From Oxalobacteraceae bacterium OTU3CINTB1 (GTDB lineage: Bacteria; Pseudomonadota; Gammaproteobacteria; Burkholderiales; Burkholderiaceae_D), in assembly GCA_024123955.1 (NCBI GenBank), contig CP099652.1, forward strand, positions 6,758,001-6,822,000: a stretch of 64,000 nucleotides of DNA, in the 5' to 3' direction. Below, piece after piece: positions 16,368 to 27,204 of the stretch. The notes under the pieces are model-generated. The model ran no database searches, was not told where the DNA came from, and worked only from the letters and a program-made list of their open reading frames with translations. The position numbers and the translations under genes are program-made. Position 1 is the first letter of the stretch, and each line of letters begins with the position of its first letter.

Positions 16368-17747
16368 TTAGATAGGGTCCAACGCGGCGTGCTGCTGGCG
16401 GCTGTCCTTGGTCAACAGGAAGAACACATAACCGGCGACCAGGAAGGCGACGAACAGCGCGAAGATCAGCGGGTTGTAATAGATCATCGTCCCCATGCAG
16501 ACCACGGCGCCAGCCAGCGCGATGGCCGGGAACAGCGGATAGAACGGCGCGCGGAACGGGCGCACCATATGCGGCTCGGCGCGACGCAGCTTGAACAGGC
16601 TCAGCATGCTGATGATGTACATCGTGATGGCGCCGAACACCGACATGGTGACGATGTTGGCCGTCAGCGTCAGCCCGCCGATCTTGATCAGCTCATCGCT
16701 GTAGATGGCGGCGATGCCGACCACCCCGCCGGCCAGCACGGCGCGGTGCGGCGTCTTGAAGCGCGGGTGGATCTTGGCGAAGTAATGCGGCAGGTAGGCT
16801 TCCCGCGCCAGCGCGTAGATCTGGCGCGAGTAGCCGAGGATGATGCCGTGGAAGGAGGCGATCAGGCCGAACAGCCCGAGCCACACCAGCATGTGCAGCC
16901 AGCCGCTGTTCTCGCCGACGATCAGCTTCATCGCCTGCGGCAGCGGGTCGTTGATGTTGGCCAGCTTGGTCCAGTCGCCCGCGCCGCCGGCGAACACCAT
17001 CACGCCGATGGCCAGCAGCACCAGGGTGATGATGCCGGTGATGTAGGCGATCGGAATCGAGCGCTTGGGGTCCTTGGCTTCCTCGGCCGCCATCGCCACG
17101 CCTTCGATCGCCAGGAAGAACCAGATGGCGAACGGGATCGCGGCGAACATGCCGGGCACCGAGGCCAGGCTGAAGCTGTCCGAGCCGGACCAGCCGCCCT
17201 TGGTGAAGTTGGCCATCGAGAAGCCCGGCGCGACCACGCCCATGAACACCAGCAGTTCAAAAATCGCCAGCAAGGCCATCAGCAGCTCGAAGGTGGCGGC
17301 CACCTGCACGCCGACGATGTTGAGCGTCATGAACACCAGGTAGGCGCCGACGGCGGCCAGCTTGGGGTCGATCTGCGGGAACTGCACATTGAGGTAGGCG
17401 CCGATCGCCAGCGCGATGGCCGGCGGGGCGAACACGAACTCGATCAGGGTGGCGGCGCCGGCCAGGTAACCGCCGGTCGGCCCGAAAGCGCGCTTGCTGT
17501 AGGCGAACGGTCCGCCGGCGTGCGGGATCGACGTGGTCAGCTCGGTGAAGCTGAAGATGAAGGTGGTGTACATGGCCGCGACAAACAGCGCGGTGATGGT
17601 GAAGCCCAGGGTGCCGGCCGAGGCCCAGCCATAGCTCCAGCCGAAGTATTCGCCGGAGATGACCAGCCCGACGGCGATGCCCCATAGCTGGAAGGTGCTT
17701 AGCGTCTGCTGCAGCGCGGGCTTGCCGGCCGCTGTTTTTGCGTTCAT
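16368..17747 (-). CDS. eat: Ethanolamine permease
   Basis: A 459-residue APC-superfamily inner-membrane transporter with about 12 helices. The N-terminal block GIAVGLVISGEYFGWSYGW is typical of ethanolamine permeases of the Eat type, and SIPHAGGPFAYSKRAFGPTG is a family signature. It is the first gene of the minus-strand ethanolamine operon and diverges from eutR. It imports ethanolamine for EutBC. Confidence 0.93.
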   Translation of the reverse strand: MNAKTAAGKPALQQTLSTFQLWGIAVGLVISGEYFGWSYGWASAGTLGFTITALFVAAMYTTFIFSFTELTTSIPHAGGPFAYSKRAFGPTGGYLAGAATLIEFVFAPPAIALAIGAYLNVQFPQIDPKLAAVGAYLVFMTLNIVGVQVAATFELLMALLAIFELLVFMGVVAPGFSMANFTKGGWSGSDSFSLASVPGMFAAIPFAIWFFLAIEGVAMAAEEAKDPKRSIPIAYITGIITLVLLAIGVMVFAGGAGDWTKLANINDPLPQAMKLIVGENSGWLHMLVWLGLFGLIASFHGIILGYSRQIYALAREAYLPHYFAKIHPRFKTPHRAVLAGGVVGIAAIYSDELIKIGGLTLTANIVTMSVFGAITMYIISMLSLFKLRRAEPHMVRPFRAPFYPLFPAIALAGAVVCMGTMIYYNPLIFALFVAFLVAGYVFFLLTKDSRQQHAALDPI

Positions 17748-17923
17748 ATTTTTCCCCTAATTTAGCCGCGTCTGAGCCCGGATGGACGCCTGGTCCGGGC
17801 GGGTATGGAAGTTGCTGCGAATTTCAGTATAGAAGCGGGACAAAGCCGGCCGTTATCGAAAATCGGCAAACTTGCGGCCACTCTACGGGCGCTATCGGAA
17901 AATACAACAGCGGGAGAATGGAT

Positions 17924-18898
17924 ATGCACCAGACTGCAACACAGTTGTTGCACCATGCGCGCGATGTGCGCACGGTGCTGGCGCACGACGCCGACGCGCT
18001 CGCTTGCGAGCTGACCAACTGGCAGCAGCGCTACGACCAGATCAGCTCTGGCCTGTTTCGCGGTGCGCTGACGGAACGTCAGTTACCGCAGCTGCAAGTA
18101 TTCCGCGAACGCCTGAGCCAGTCGGTGCGGCAGTCGTGCCGCGTGTGGCCGGACGCCATCTGGTTCGGCCTGCCCGACCACGCGGCGGCCACGCGCATCA
18201 ACGGCCGCCAGACCGAGGCCGATTCGATCATGGTGCAGCCGGGCAATGTTGAGTTCGAGTTGGTCACGCCGAGTGACTACAGTATCTACGGCATCGTCGC
18301 CAGCAGGCAGTTGCTGACCGATACCGCGCGGGCGCATGGCTGCGAGATCGACTGGCAGCGCGTGCAGTCGGCCGACCTGCTGCAGGTCGACGCCGGCGAG
18401 CGCGCGGCCTTCCTGCGCACCTTGGCGCGGTTGCTGCCGGACGAAACGCAGCCGGCCGGCGGCGCGGTGGAGCCGCAGTGGCAGCAAGGCGTTTTATTGG
18501 CGCTGCTGGATATGCTGGACCACCGCTGCGTGGAGCCGGAGCTGGCGGCGAGCCTGCAACGGCGGCGGCGCGTGGTGGCGCTGGCGCGCGAGTATATTCA
18601 TGCGCATCGCAGCGAGGCGATCACCGTGCCGGAGCTGTGCGAGCAGGTGCACGTGAGCCGCCGCACCTTGCAGTACTGTTTCGAGGATGTGCTGGGCATG
18701 AGTCCCATGCTGTATCTGCGCATGATGCGGCTCAATGGCGTGCGCCGGCAGTTGAACGATGGCGCGCCGGGCGAGGTGGCCATCGGCGATGTCGCCGATG
18801 CCTGGGGGCTGAGTAACTTCAGTCAGTTCTCCAGCGACTACCGCAAGCTGTTCGGTTTGTGTCCGTCAGCGACACTCAAGGCGCGCGCGCTTATCTGA
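17924..18898 (+). CDS. eutR: EutR-like AraC-family activator of ethanolamine genes
   Basis: A 324-residue regulator. The C-terminal AraC domain (about residues 225-320) has VPELCEQVHVSRRTLQYCFE, near-identical in pattern to E. coli EutR. The N-terminal ligand part shares FRGALTE, QVFRERLSQSVRQSCRVWPD and PSDYSIYGIV with EutR. I prefer the ATG at 17924 because GGGAG lies 7 bases before it; the ATG two codons earlier is too close. It diverges from eat. In the shared region two related 10-mers, TTATCGAAAA (17853) and CTATCGGAAA (17892), could be activator sites. EutR in enterics responds to ethanolamine plus B12. Confidence 0.88.
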   Translation: MHQTATQLLHHARDVRTVLAHDADALACELTNWQQRYDQISSGLFRGALTERQLPQLQVFRERLSQSVRQSCRVWPDAIWFGLPDHAAATRINGRQTEADSIMVQPGNVEFELVTPSDYSIYGIVASRQLLTDTARAHGCEIDWQRVQSADLLQVDAGERAAFLRTLARLLPDETQPAGGAVEPQWQQGVLLALLDMLDHRCVEPELAASLQRRRRVVALAREYIHAHRSEAITVPELCEQVHVSRRTLQYCFEDVLGMSPMLYLRMMRLNGVRRQLNDGAPGEVAIGDVADAWGLSNFSQFSSDYRKLFGLCPSATLKARALI

Positions 18899-18902
18899 AT
18901 CA

Positions 18903-18988
18903 CGTAGGGCGGATTAGCGCAGCGTAATCCGCCACGCGCCGTCGGCGGCTCATGGCGGATTACGGCGTGCCGCCTAATCCGCCCTACG
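18903..18988. repeat. Family C REPIN: two inverted GTAG-type REP units
   Basis: A 15-bp perfect terminal inverted repeat (CGTAGGGCGGATTAG at 18903, its complement ending at 18988) encloses two hairpins, GGCGGATTA...TAATCCGCC (18908-18933) and GGCGGATTAC...CTAATCCGCC. Each unit begins with GTAG followed by a palindrome, the known signature of REP sequences linked to RAYT transposases. It lies right after the eutR stop. Related copies are at 55416 and 59555. Confidence 0.9.
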
Positions 18989-19013
18989 AAATCCAAATAA
19001 CTTCCCGCTCTGG

Positions 19014-19547
19014 TCAGATGATTTGTAGCGCGCCGGCGGCGGCGCCCAGCGCGATCAGCACCACCGGATTGAGTTTGGTGCGCAGCAGGATCAGCGCCGA
19101 CAACAAGGTGACGACATCGGCGCGCCAGTCGGTGTTCGATATGCCGGTGAACAGCCACGCGGTGGCGGCCATCATCCCGATCGACATCGGGCCGAACGCC
19201 TCGCCCAGCGCGCGCGACAACCTGCCGCCGGCGCGGCCGGCGTGCCAGCGGACGGCGGTCAAGGTCAACAAGGTGGACGGCACGATGACGGCGATGGTGG
19301 TCATGACGGCGCCGGACCAGCCGCCGATCAGCCATCCCACCAGGGAGATGAACAGCAGGTTGGGACCAGGCGCCGCTTGGGCGATGGCGTAGGCGGCGGA
19401 GAACTGTTCGTTGGTCAGCCAGTGCTGGCCTTCGACCACGTACTGTCCCACCTGCGGCGCCAGCAACACCACGCCGCCGCCCACCGCCATCATCGACATC
19501 AGCGCGATATGCAGCGACAGTTCGCCAACGGGCGATGGCTCATTCAT
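19014..19547 (-). CDS. Chromate transporter, C-terminal-type half
   Basis: A 177-residue membrane protein of the CHR superfamily, one half of a two-gene chromate transporter. It has GGGVVLLAPQVGQYV followed by AYAIAQAAPGPNLLFISLVG; the xxQxxPGP motif is conserved in CHR halves. Its start overlaps the other half by 8 bp, so they are translationally coupled and presumably assemble together in the inner membrane. CHR proteins expel chromate, though many genomic copies have untested substrates. Confidence 0.85.
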   Translation of the reverse strand: MNEPSPVGELSLHIALMSMMAVGGGVVLLAPQVGQYVVEGQHWLTNEQFSAAYAIAQAAPGPNLLFISLVGWLIGGWSGAVMTTIAVIVPSTLLTLTAVRWHAGRAGGRLSRALGEAFGPMSIGMMAATAWLFTGISNTDWRADVVTLLSALILLRTKLNPVVLIALGAAAGALQII

Positions 19548-20139
19548 GTTTTTCTCCCAGCAGATAAGCGGCGGCGGTGCCCAGCGGCGCCAGCACGCAG
19601 AACACCAGCGCCAGCTGCCACTTCAACAGCCCGAGCGCGATAAAGGCCAGCACCATCATCACCAGCTTCAGTTGATCGTGCTTGCGCCGCCAGTGGGCCT
19701 TGGCGAACATCGCCAGCGCAATCTTGGCAGCCGTGGCCAGGATCAGCCCCGCCGCGACGGCCGCCATGCCGCCGATCGCGCGCCGTATGATCGGCAGGTC
19801 GCCGAACTGCTGGTACACCATGCCCAGCCCAATCACGACGAAGAACGGGCCCAGGATCAAGCCGCACACCGCCGCCAGCGCGCCGGCGATGCCGGCATAG
19901 CGGTTGCCGACCATCAGGCCGACGTTGCAGACGGTCGGTCCGGGCAGCATCTGGCTCATCGCCATGCATCTGGCGAACTCCTCGGCCGTCAGCCATTTGT
20001 GCTGCTCGACCAGGGCGCGGTACGCGAACGGCATCACGCCGCCAAAGCCCGTCAACGCCATCCTGGAGAAGACAAAGAAAATCGTCGACGGCGATGGTTG
20101 GTCTGCGCGCTCGGTCAGCGCGCCTGTCTGGCTGTGCAT
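19540..20139 (-). CDS. Chromate transporter, N-terminal-type half
   Basis: A 199-residue partner of the downstream half, with the CHR hallmarks GFGGVMPFAYRALVEQHKWL and AMSQMLPGPTVCNVGLMVGN. Five to six hydrophobic segments follow. Two short genes rather than one fused chrA identify this as the short-chain type. It diverges from a LysR regulator, whose dyad site lies in the shared region. Confidence 0.87.
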   Translation of the reverse strand: MHSQTGALTERADQPSPSTIFFVFSRMALTGFGGVMPFAYRALVEQHKWLTAEEFARCMAMSQMLPGPTVCNVGLMVGNRYAGIAGALAAVCGLILGPFFVVIGLGMVYQQFGDLPIIRRAIGGMAAVAAGLILATAAKIALAMFAKAHWRRKHDQLKLVMMVLAFIALGLLKWQLALVFCVLAPLGTAAAYLLGEKHE

Positions 20140-20195
20140 GATGTGTACTCCTGGACTCGATGGCGGAATTTTCCTCCCTCACCAAATATAAGTAC

Positions 20196-20220
20196 AATGA
20201 ATTTATTTTTACGATTCATT
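20196..20220. promoter_or_regulatory. LysR-type binding dyad
   Basis: AATGAAT and ATTCATT form a perfect 7-bp inverted repeat separated by 11 bases, matching the T-N11-A rule for LysR-type regulator boxes. It sits between the divergent chromate transporter pair (start 20139) and the LysR gene (start 20244), the expected place for autoregulation and target activation. Confidence 0.65.
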
Positions 20221-20243
20221 CATTTTACTGATGAAAGCTTTTG

Positions 20244-21131
20244 ATGAAGATTGATATTCTCGGCGTGCAGGCGTTTGTCGCGATCGCGGACTTCGGCGGC
20301 TTTCAGAAAGCGGCGGACACGCTGCACGTGACGCAGACGGCGGTGACGCAGCGGCTGCGCAATCTGGAGGACTTTCTCGGCGTGATGCTGGTCGAGCGCA
20401 CCACGCGCACCATCGCGCTGACCAGCATCGGCAAGGACTTCCTGCCGCAGGCGCGCAGGCTGCTGCTGGAGCTGTCGTCGACGCTGACCGACATCCGCGA
20501 GACCGGCAAGGCGCAGCGCGGCGACATCACGATGGCCAGCGTGCCGACCGCCGGCATTCAATTCCTGCCCGAGATCATCCGTGCATACTCGGCGCGCTTT
20601 CCGGGCAACCGCGTCAAGATACTCGACCACGCGTCCGCCCGCGTGATGGAGGCGGTCCTGAGCCGCGAAGCGGAATTCGGCATCAACCTGTCCGGCAGCA
20701 CGCACCCTGACCTGGTGTCGGTGCCGGTGGTGCAGGACGAATTCGTGCTGCTGTGCCGCGACGACCACGCGCTGGCGAAACGGCGCTCGCTGACGTGGCT
20801 GCAGATCCAGCCCTACCCGCTGATCTTCTCCGGCGACGTTAACGGCAACCGCGCGCTGCTCGACAGCTACCTGGGCGACAAGAGCATGAATCTGAGCCTG
20901 CAGTTCCAGTACGAGGTGCAGCGCAGTTCCACCGCCATCGGGCTGGTGGCGGCGGGCGTGGCGGCGGCCATCGTGCCGAACCTGGCGATCGAGAAAGGCA
21001 CGTATCCACGCCTGCGCGTGATCAAGCTGAAAGAGCCGACCATCTCGCGCCAACTGGCCCTGATCACCCGCAAGGCGGGACACCTGTCGCCGGCCGCGCG
21101 GGCGCTGTACGACATGATCAAATCCGCATGA
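20244..21131 (+). CDS. LysR-family regulator divergent from chromate transporter
   Basis: A 295-residue regulator with an N-terminal winged helix (residues 1-60; FQKAADTLHVTQTAVTQRLR) and a C-terminal periplasmic-binding-like effector domain (about 90-290). The ATG at 20244 directly follows an in-frame TTG; no strong ribosome site is seen. Divergence from the chr pair with an intervening T-N11-A dyad suggests it controls them. The effector is unknown. Confidence 0.9.
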   Translation: MKIDILGVQAFVAIADFGGFQKAADTLHVTQTAVTQRLRNLEDFLGVMLVERTTRTIALTSIGKDFLPQARRLLLELSSTLTDIRETGKAQRGDITMASVPTAGIQFLPEIIRAYSARFPGNRVKILDHASARVMEAVLSREAEFGINLSGSTHPDLVSVPVVQDEFVLLCRDDHALAKRRSLTWLQIQPYPLIFSGDVNGNRALLDSYLGDKSMNLSLQFQYEVQRSSTAIGLVAAGVAAAIVPNLAIEKGTYPRLRVIKLKEPTISRQLALITRKAGHLSPAARALYDMIKSA

Positions 21132-21165
21132 CCAGCAGGTGGGAGTAGAGAGCTGGCGCGGTCGT

Positions 21166-21291
21166 GTGGTAAACCTTCTATTCCCGCCTCTCTTTTCTTC
21201 TCTTTTCTTCTATTTCGATCGCTAATCTAAAAAATCGGAGAAACGAGATAAAAATAGAAGAAAAGAGAAGTCGAAAGAGAGGGTTTACCAC
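21166..21291. repeat. 126-bp imperfect low-GC palindrome
   Basis: GTGGTAAACC (21166-21175) is mirrored exactly by GGTTTACCAC (21282-21291). Inside, TCTCTTTTCTTCTATTT is mirrored by AAATAGAAGAAAAGAGA. The two arms align over roughly 50 bp with one indel of about 10 bases. Composition is strikingly AT- and polypyrimidine-rich compared with the GC-rich surroundings. It could be a MITE-like remnant or a transcription barrier between the LysR gene and secF. It carries no gene. Confidence 0.8.
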
Positions 21292-21346
21292 AGGGAGCGG
21301 AATACGCTCACCGCCCTCACCGCCCTCCGATTTTCCGACAGGGCGT

Positions 21347-21383
21347 AAAAAAACCCTCCCGGCGCGAACGCGGGGAGGGTTTT
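21347..21383. terminator. Bidirectional rho-independent terminator after secF
   Basis: The stem CCCTCCC...GGGAGGG is flanked by A and T runs. On the minus strand it is followed by seven T residues and ends the yajC-secD-secF transcript. On the plus strand four T residues follow. Confidence 0.88.
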
Positions 21384-21399
21384 GACGGAGCGGCGGCGA

Positions 21400-22422
21400 T
21401 TACACGACCGCGCCATCCGTTTCGTCTTTTTCCTTGACCGGCTTGATCAGGTCTTCACGCTTGACGCCCAGCCACATGGCGATGGCGGCGGCCACGAACA
21501 CCGACGAGTAGATACCGAAGCAGATACCGATGGTCAGCGCCATGGCGAAGTAGTGCAGGGTCGGACCGCCGAAGAACAGCATCGCCAGCACCATCATCTG
21601 CGTGCTGCCGTGCGTGATGATGGTACGCGAGATGGTCGACGTGATCGCGCTGTCGATCACTTCATGCACGCTGGCCTTGCGCTGCTTGCGGAAGTTCTCG
21701 CGGATCCGGTCGAAAATCACCACCGACTCGTTGACCGAGTAGCCCAGCACCGCCAGCACGCCGGCCAGCACCGTCAGCGAGAATTCCCACTGGAAGAAGG
21801 CGAAGAAGCCGAGGATGATCACCACGTCGTGCAAGTTGGCGATGATCGCCGACACGGCGTATTTCCACTCGAAGCGGATGGCCAGGTAGATCATCACGCC
21901 GATGACCACCATCACCAGCGCGTTCAGGCCGTTCTGGGTCAGCTCGTCGCCCACCTGAGGGCCGACGAACTCCACCTTGCGCAGCTCGACCTGCTCGACG
22001 TTGTTGGGCCCCATGCACGCCTGCTTGACGACGTGCTCGCCCTTGGCGTTGACGTTGTCGACCTGGGTCAGCGCGCCCTTCTCGGCCTTGCATAAGGTCT
22101 CGTAGACCTGTTGCGAGGCGTCCTTGGCGGTGATGTTCTTCACCACGGGCAAACGCAGTAGCACGTCGTGCGCGGTGCCGAAGCCGGCCGCTTCCGGATG
22201 CTCGTAGCCGATGCCCCGCAGCGAGGCCCGTATGGCCTCGAGATTGGCCGGCTGCGCGTACCGCAGCTCCATGACGGTGCCGCCGGTGAACTCGACCGAC
22301 AGGTTCAGGCCGCGATGGAACAGGAAGAACACGGCCGCGACAAAGGTCAGCGCCGAAACGACGTTGAACACCAATGCATGCCGCATGAACGGTATGTCTT
22401 TTTTAATGCGGAAAAATTCCAT
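21400..22422 (-). CDS. secF: Protein translocase subunit SecF
   Basis: A 340-residue inner-membrane subunit of SecDF, which uses proton flow to help pull secreted proteins through SecYEG. The N-terminal helix is followed by the SecF signature LNLSVEFTGGTVMELRY, a periplasmic domain, and five more helices with VLGYSVNESVVIFDRIREN and TSTISRTIITHGST. It lies 15 bp after secD. The periplasmic loop (about residues 110-145) contains a pair of cysteines (TLCKAEKG and KQACMGPN) that might form a disulfide; I cannot say whether this is common in the family. Confidence 0.97.
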   Translation of the reverse strand: MEFFRIKKDIPFMRHALVFNVVSALTFVAAVFFLFHRGLNLSVEFTGGTVMELRYAQPANLEAIRASLRGIGYEHPEAAGFGTAHDVLLRLPVVKNITAKDASQQVYETLCKAEKGALTQVDNVNAKGEHVVKQACMGPNNVEQVELRKVEFVGPQVGDELTQNGLNALVMVVIGVMIYLAIRFEWKYAVSAIIANLHDVVIILGFFAFFQWEFSLTVLAGVLAVLGYSVNESVVIFDRIRENFRKQRKASVHEVIDSAITSTISRTIITHGSTQMMVLAMLFFGGPTLHYFAMALTIGICFGIYSSVFVAAAIAMWLGVKREDLIKPVKEKDETDGAVV

Positions 22423-22437
22423 GTGATATGCCTCGAA

Positions 22438-24348
22438 TTATTTGGTGTCGGGACGCTTGGCGACCTTGCCGCCGACCGTCGCGTCGACCGCGTTGTCCGG
22501 CCGCCAGATGGTGCCGATGGCGATCGATTGCAGCTTCTTCTTGCGGCCGTACCAGAGGTTGACCACGCCACGCATGATGAACACGGCGGAGAACATCGAG
22601 GTCAGGATGCCGAGCGTGTGCACCACGGCGAAACCGCGGATCGGACCGGAACCGAACACCAGCAACGCCAGGCCGACGATCAGGGTGGTGACGTTGGAGT
22701 CGATAATCGTCGCCCACGCGTGGTCGAAGCCGGCCGAGATGGCCGACTGCGGCGAGGCGCCGGCGCGCAGTTCTTCCCGCACCCGCTCGTTGATCAGCAC
22801 GTTCGAGTCGATCGCCATACCGAGCGCGAGCGCGATAGCGGCCATGCCCGGCAGGGTCAAGGTCACACCCAGCAGCGACAACAAGGCTACCAGCAGCAAC
22901 AGGTTGCACGCCAGCGCGAACACGCTGAACAGGCCGAACATCATGTAGTAGACGATCATGAACACGGCCACGGCGGCAAAGCCGTACATCGTCGAATGGC
23001 GGCCCTTGTCCACGTTCTCGGCGCCCAGTTGCGGCCCGATGGTGCGTTCCTCGATCACTTCCATCGGCGCGGCCAGCGCGCCCGAGCGCAGCAGCAGCGC
23101 CAGCTCGGCCGAGTTCTCCAGCGTGCCCATGCCGGTGATCTGGAAGCTGCTGCCCAGTTCGGCCTGGATGGTGGCGACCGACAATACTTCCGGCTTGCCT
23201 TTTTCAAACAGCACGATCGACATCTTCTTGCCGATGCGGTCGCGCGTGGCGTCGCGCATGCGGCGTCCGCCGTCGCCGTTCAGATCGATGCTGACGGCAG
23301 GCTGGCCGTTCTGGTCCTGGCGCGCGGTGGCGCTGGAGATGTAGTCGCCGGTCAGGATCACGTCCTTGCTCAGCACGACCGGCACGCCTTTGCCGACGGT
23401 GAACAGTTCCGAGTTCAGCGGAATCGACGACGTCAGTTCCGTGCCCGGGGTGATCGATTCGTCGACCAGGCGGATTTCCAGGGTGGCGGTGCGGCCGATG
23501 ACGGCGCGCGCGCGCGCCACGTCCTGCACGCCGGGCAATTGGACGATGATGCGGTCCGGGCCCTGCTGCTGGATCAGCGGCTCGGCCACGCCCAGCTCGT
23601 TGACGCGCTTGGACAGCGTCGCGATGTTTTGCTTGACGCCTTCATCCGTGGTGCGCTTGATGGCCGCCGGCTTCATGCTCATGACGGTCTTCAGGTCGGT
23701 GTCGGCGCCGGTGTCGACAAACGCCACGTCGGCCAGCTGGTCGCCCAGCACGGCCTTGGCCTTCTGGCGGGTGGCGTCGTCGCGGAAGTTGATGACGACG
23801 GTGTCGCCGACGCGCTCGATGCCGGCGTGGCGCACGTTCTTGTCGCGCAGCAGGCTGCGGGCCGACGCCTGCATGCCTTGCACACGCTTGGCCAGCACGG
23901 CCTTGGTGTCGACCTGCATCAGGAAGTGCACGCCGCCGCGCAAGTCCAGGCCCAGGTGCATCGGCGCCGCGCGCAGCGCCTGCATCCATTTCGGCGTGTC
24001 CGGCTGCAGGTTCAGCGCGACCAAATACGCCGGATCGGCCGGGTCGGCGTTCAAGCCTTTTTCCAGCAGGGCCTTGGCGCGGAACTGGGTGTCCGGATCG
24101 GGGAAGCGCACGCGCACGGAAGCGTAGGTGCCGGTGCCGTCGAAGGTCAGCTCGCTGTGCGGGATTTTTTCCCGGGTCAGCACGTCATCGACCTTGGCGA
24201 TCATGTCCGACGTCAGCTTGAGCGTCGATTTGCCGCTCGTCACCTGCACCGCCGGCGATTCGCCGAAGTAGTTGGGCGCGGCGTACAGCGCACCCAGCAG
24301 GATGGCGACGGCAATGAGGATGTATTTCCAGACGGGATAGCGATTCAT
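22438..24348 (-). CDS. secD: Protein translocase subunit SecD
   Basis: A 636-residue partner of SecF with six membrane helices and a large periplasmic P1 domain. Seen are the first helix, LGLDLRGGVHFLMQVDT, the P1 region, and the C-terminal GMAIDSNVLINERVREELRAG typical of RND-related transporters. I take the ATG at 24348 (MNRYPVWKY, the usual SecD opening) rather than an in-frame TTG three codons earlier. It belongs to the yajC-secD-secF operon. Confidence 0.97.
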   Translation of the reverse strand: MNRYPVWKYILIAVAILLGALYAAPNYFGESPAVQVTSGKSTLKLTSDMIAKVDDVLTREKIPHSELTFDGTGTYASVRVRFPDPDTQFRAKALLEKGLNADPADPAYLVALNLQPDTPKWMQALRAAPMHLGLDLRGGVHFLMQVDTKAVLAKRVQGMQASARSLLRDKNVRHAGIERVGDTVVINFRDDATRQKAKAVLGDQLADVAFVDTGADTDLKTVMSMKPAAIKRTTDEGVKQNIATLSKRVNELGVAEPLIQQQGPDRIIVQLPGVQDVARARAVIGRTATLEIRLVDESITPGTELTSSIPLNSELFTVGKGVPVVLSKDVILTGDYISSATARQDQNGQPAVSIDLNGDGGRRMRDATRDRIGKKMSIVLFEKGKPEVLSVATIQAELGSSFQITGMGTLENSAELALLLRSGALAAPMEVIEERTIGPQLGAENVDKGRHSTMYGFAAVAVFMIVYYMMFGLFSVFALACNLLLLVALLSLLGVTLTLPGMAAIALALGMAIDSNVLINERVREELRAGASPQSAISAGFDHAWATIIDSNVTTLIVGLALLVFGSGPIRGFAVVHTLGILTSMFSAVFIMRGVVNLWYGRKKKLQSIAIGTIWRPDNAVDATVGGKVAKRPDTK

Positions 24349-24387
24349 ATTGTTCAACGATCAGGGTTAGGCGTCGGATGCAATACG

Positions 24388-24415
24388 GCCCGCTTATCCT
24401 GGGACAAGCGGGCCG
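24388..24415 (-). other. Intercistronic hairpin between yajC and secD
   Basis: GGCCCGCTT pairs perfectly with AAGCGGGCC around a 10-base loop. There is no T run, so it is more likely a stabilising or attenuating mRNA element that sets yajC apart from secDF than a full terminator. Confidence 0.6.
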
Positions 24416-24428
24416 GGGCCGGGGCCGG

Positions 24429-24761
24429 TTACAGCGCCTTGAGCGTGCCTTTCGGCAGGACCATGGTCACGGAATTCTTTTGCACCACCAGTTCGGCGCC
24501 GCTGGAGATTTCCAGCGTGATGTACAGGTCGGAAATCTTCGAGATGCGACCAAGGACGCCGCCGGCGGTGACCACTTCGTCACCCTTGGCCAGTGCTTCC
24601 ATCATGGCCTTTTGTTCCTTGGCGCGCTTCTGCTGGGGACGAATCATCAGGAAGTACATCGCCACGAACATCAGAATCAGAAAACCGTACTGGCCCAGGA
24701 AGCCGCCGGTCGCGCCGAGGGCGTCGAGTGGATTTTGGGCATACGCATTGGATATAAACAC
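24429..24761 (-). CDS. yajC: Preprotein translocase accessory subunit YajC
   Basis: A 110-residue membrane protein with one N-terminal helix (GFLILMFVAMYFLMIRPQQKR, about residues 27-47, the RPQQKR motif being diagnostic) and a small cytoplasmic domain (GDEVVTAGGVLGRISKI). It associates with SecDF. Gene order tgt-yajC-secD-secF is the classic proteobacterial order. A 7-bp hairpin, CCGGAAG...CTTCCGG (24813-24835), lies between tgt and yajC. Confidence 0.95.
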   Translation of the reverse strand: MFISNAYAQNPLDALGATGGFLGQYGFLILMFVAMYFLMIRPQQKRAKEQKAMMEALAKGDEVVTAGGVLGRISKISDLYITLEISSGAELVVQKNSVTMVLPKGTLKAL

Positions 24762-24887
24762 AGGTGACTCCGATAATAGTTTGAAAAAACAGCGCTGTAT
24801 TCTAGCATTGGCCGGAAGCCGAAAGGACTTCCGGGTATATGGGTGGTTGAATTCTTTTTACAAGACTTGCAACAGTTGTTGAAACAA

Positions 24888-27066
<2,179 letters not shown>

Positions 27067-27204
27067 TTTGCGGACTTCTGGAAACTGTTGAAGAAAATCG
27101 GCTACGCCACATCATGTGGGTAGCCTTACAATACCGGCGTCATTGCCATTGATTTGTCACGGGCAACCCTCTATTTTACGCTAGTGCCCGAAAAACGCCC
27201 GAAT

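Noticed and set aside
22168-24882. Plus-strand open frame of 904 codons opposite secD and secF
   Set aside because: It is antisense to two certain genes. Its Arg/His/Gln-rich composition is typical of the mirror frame of GC-rich coding DNA, and it shows no domain.
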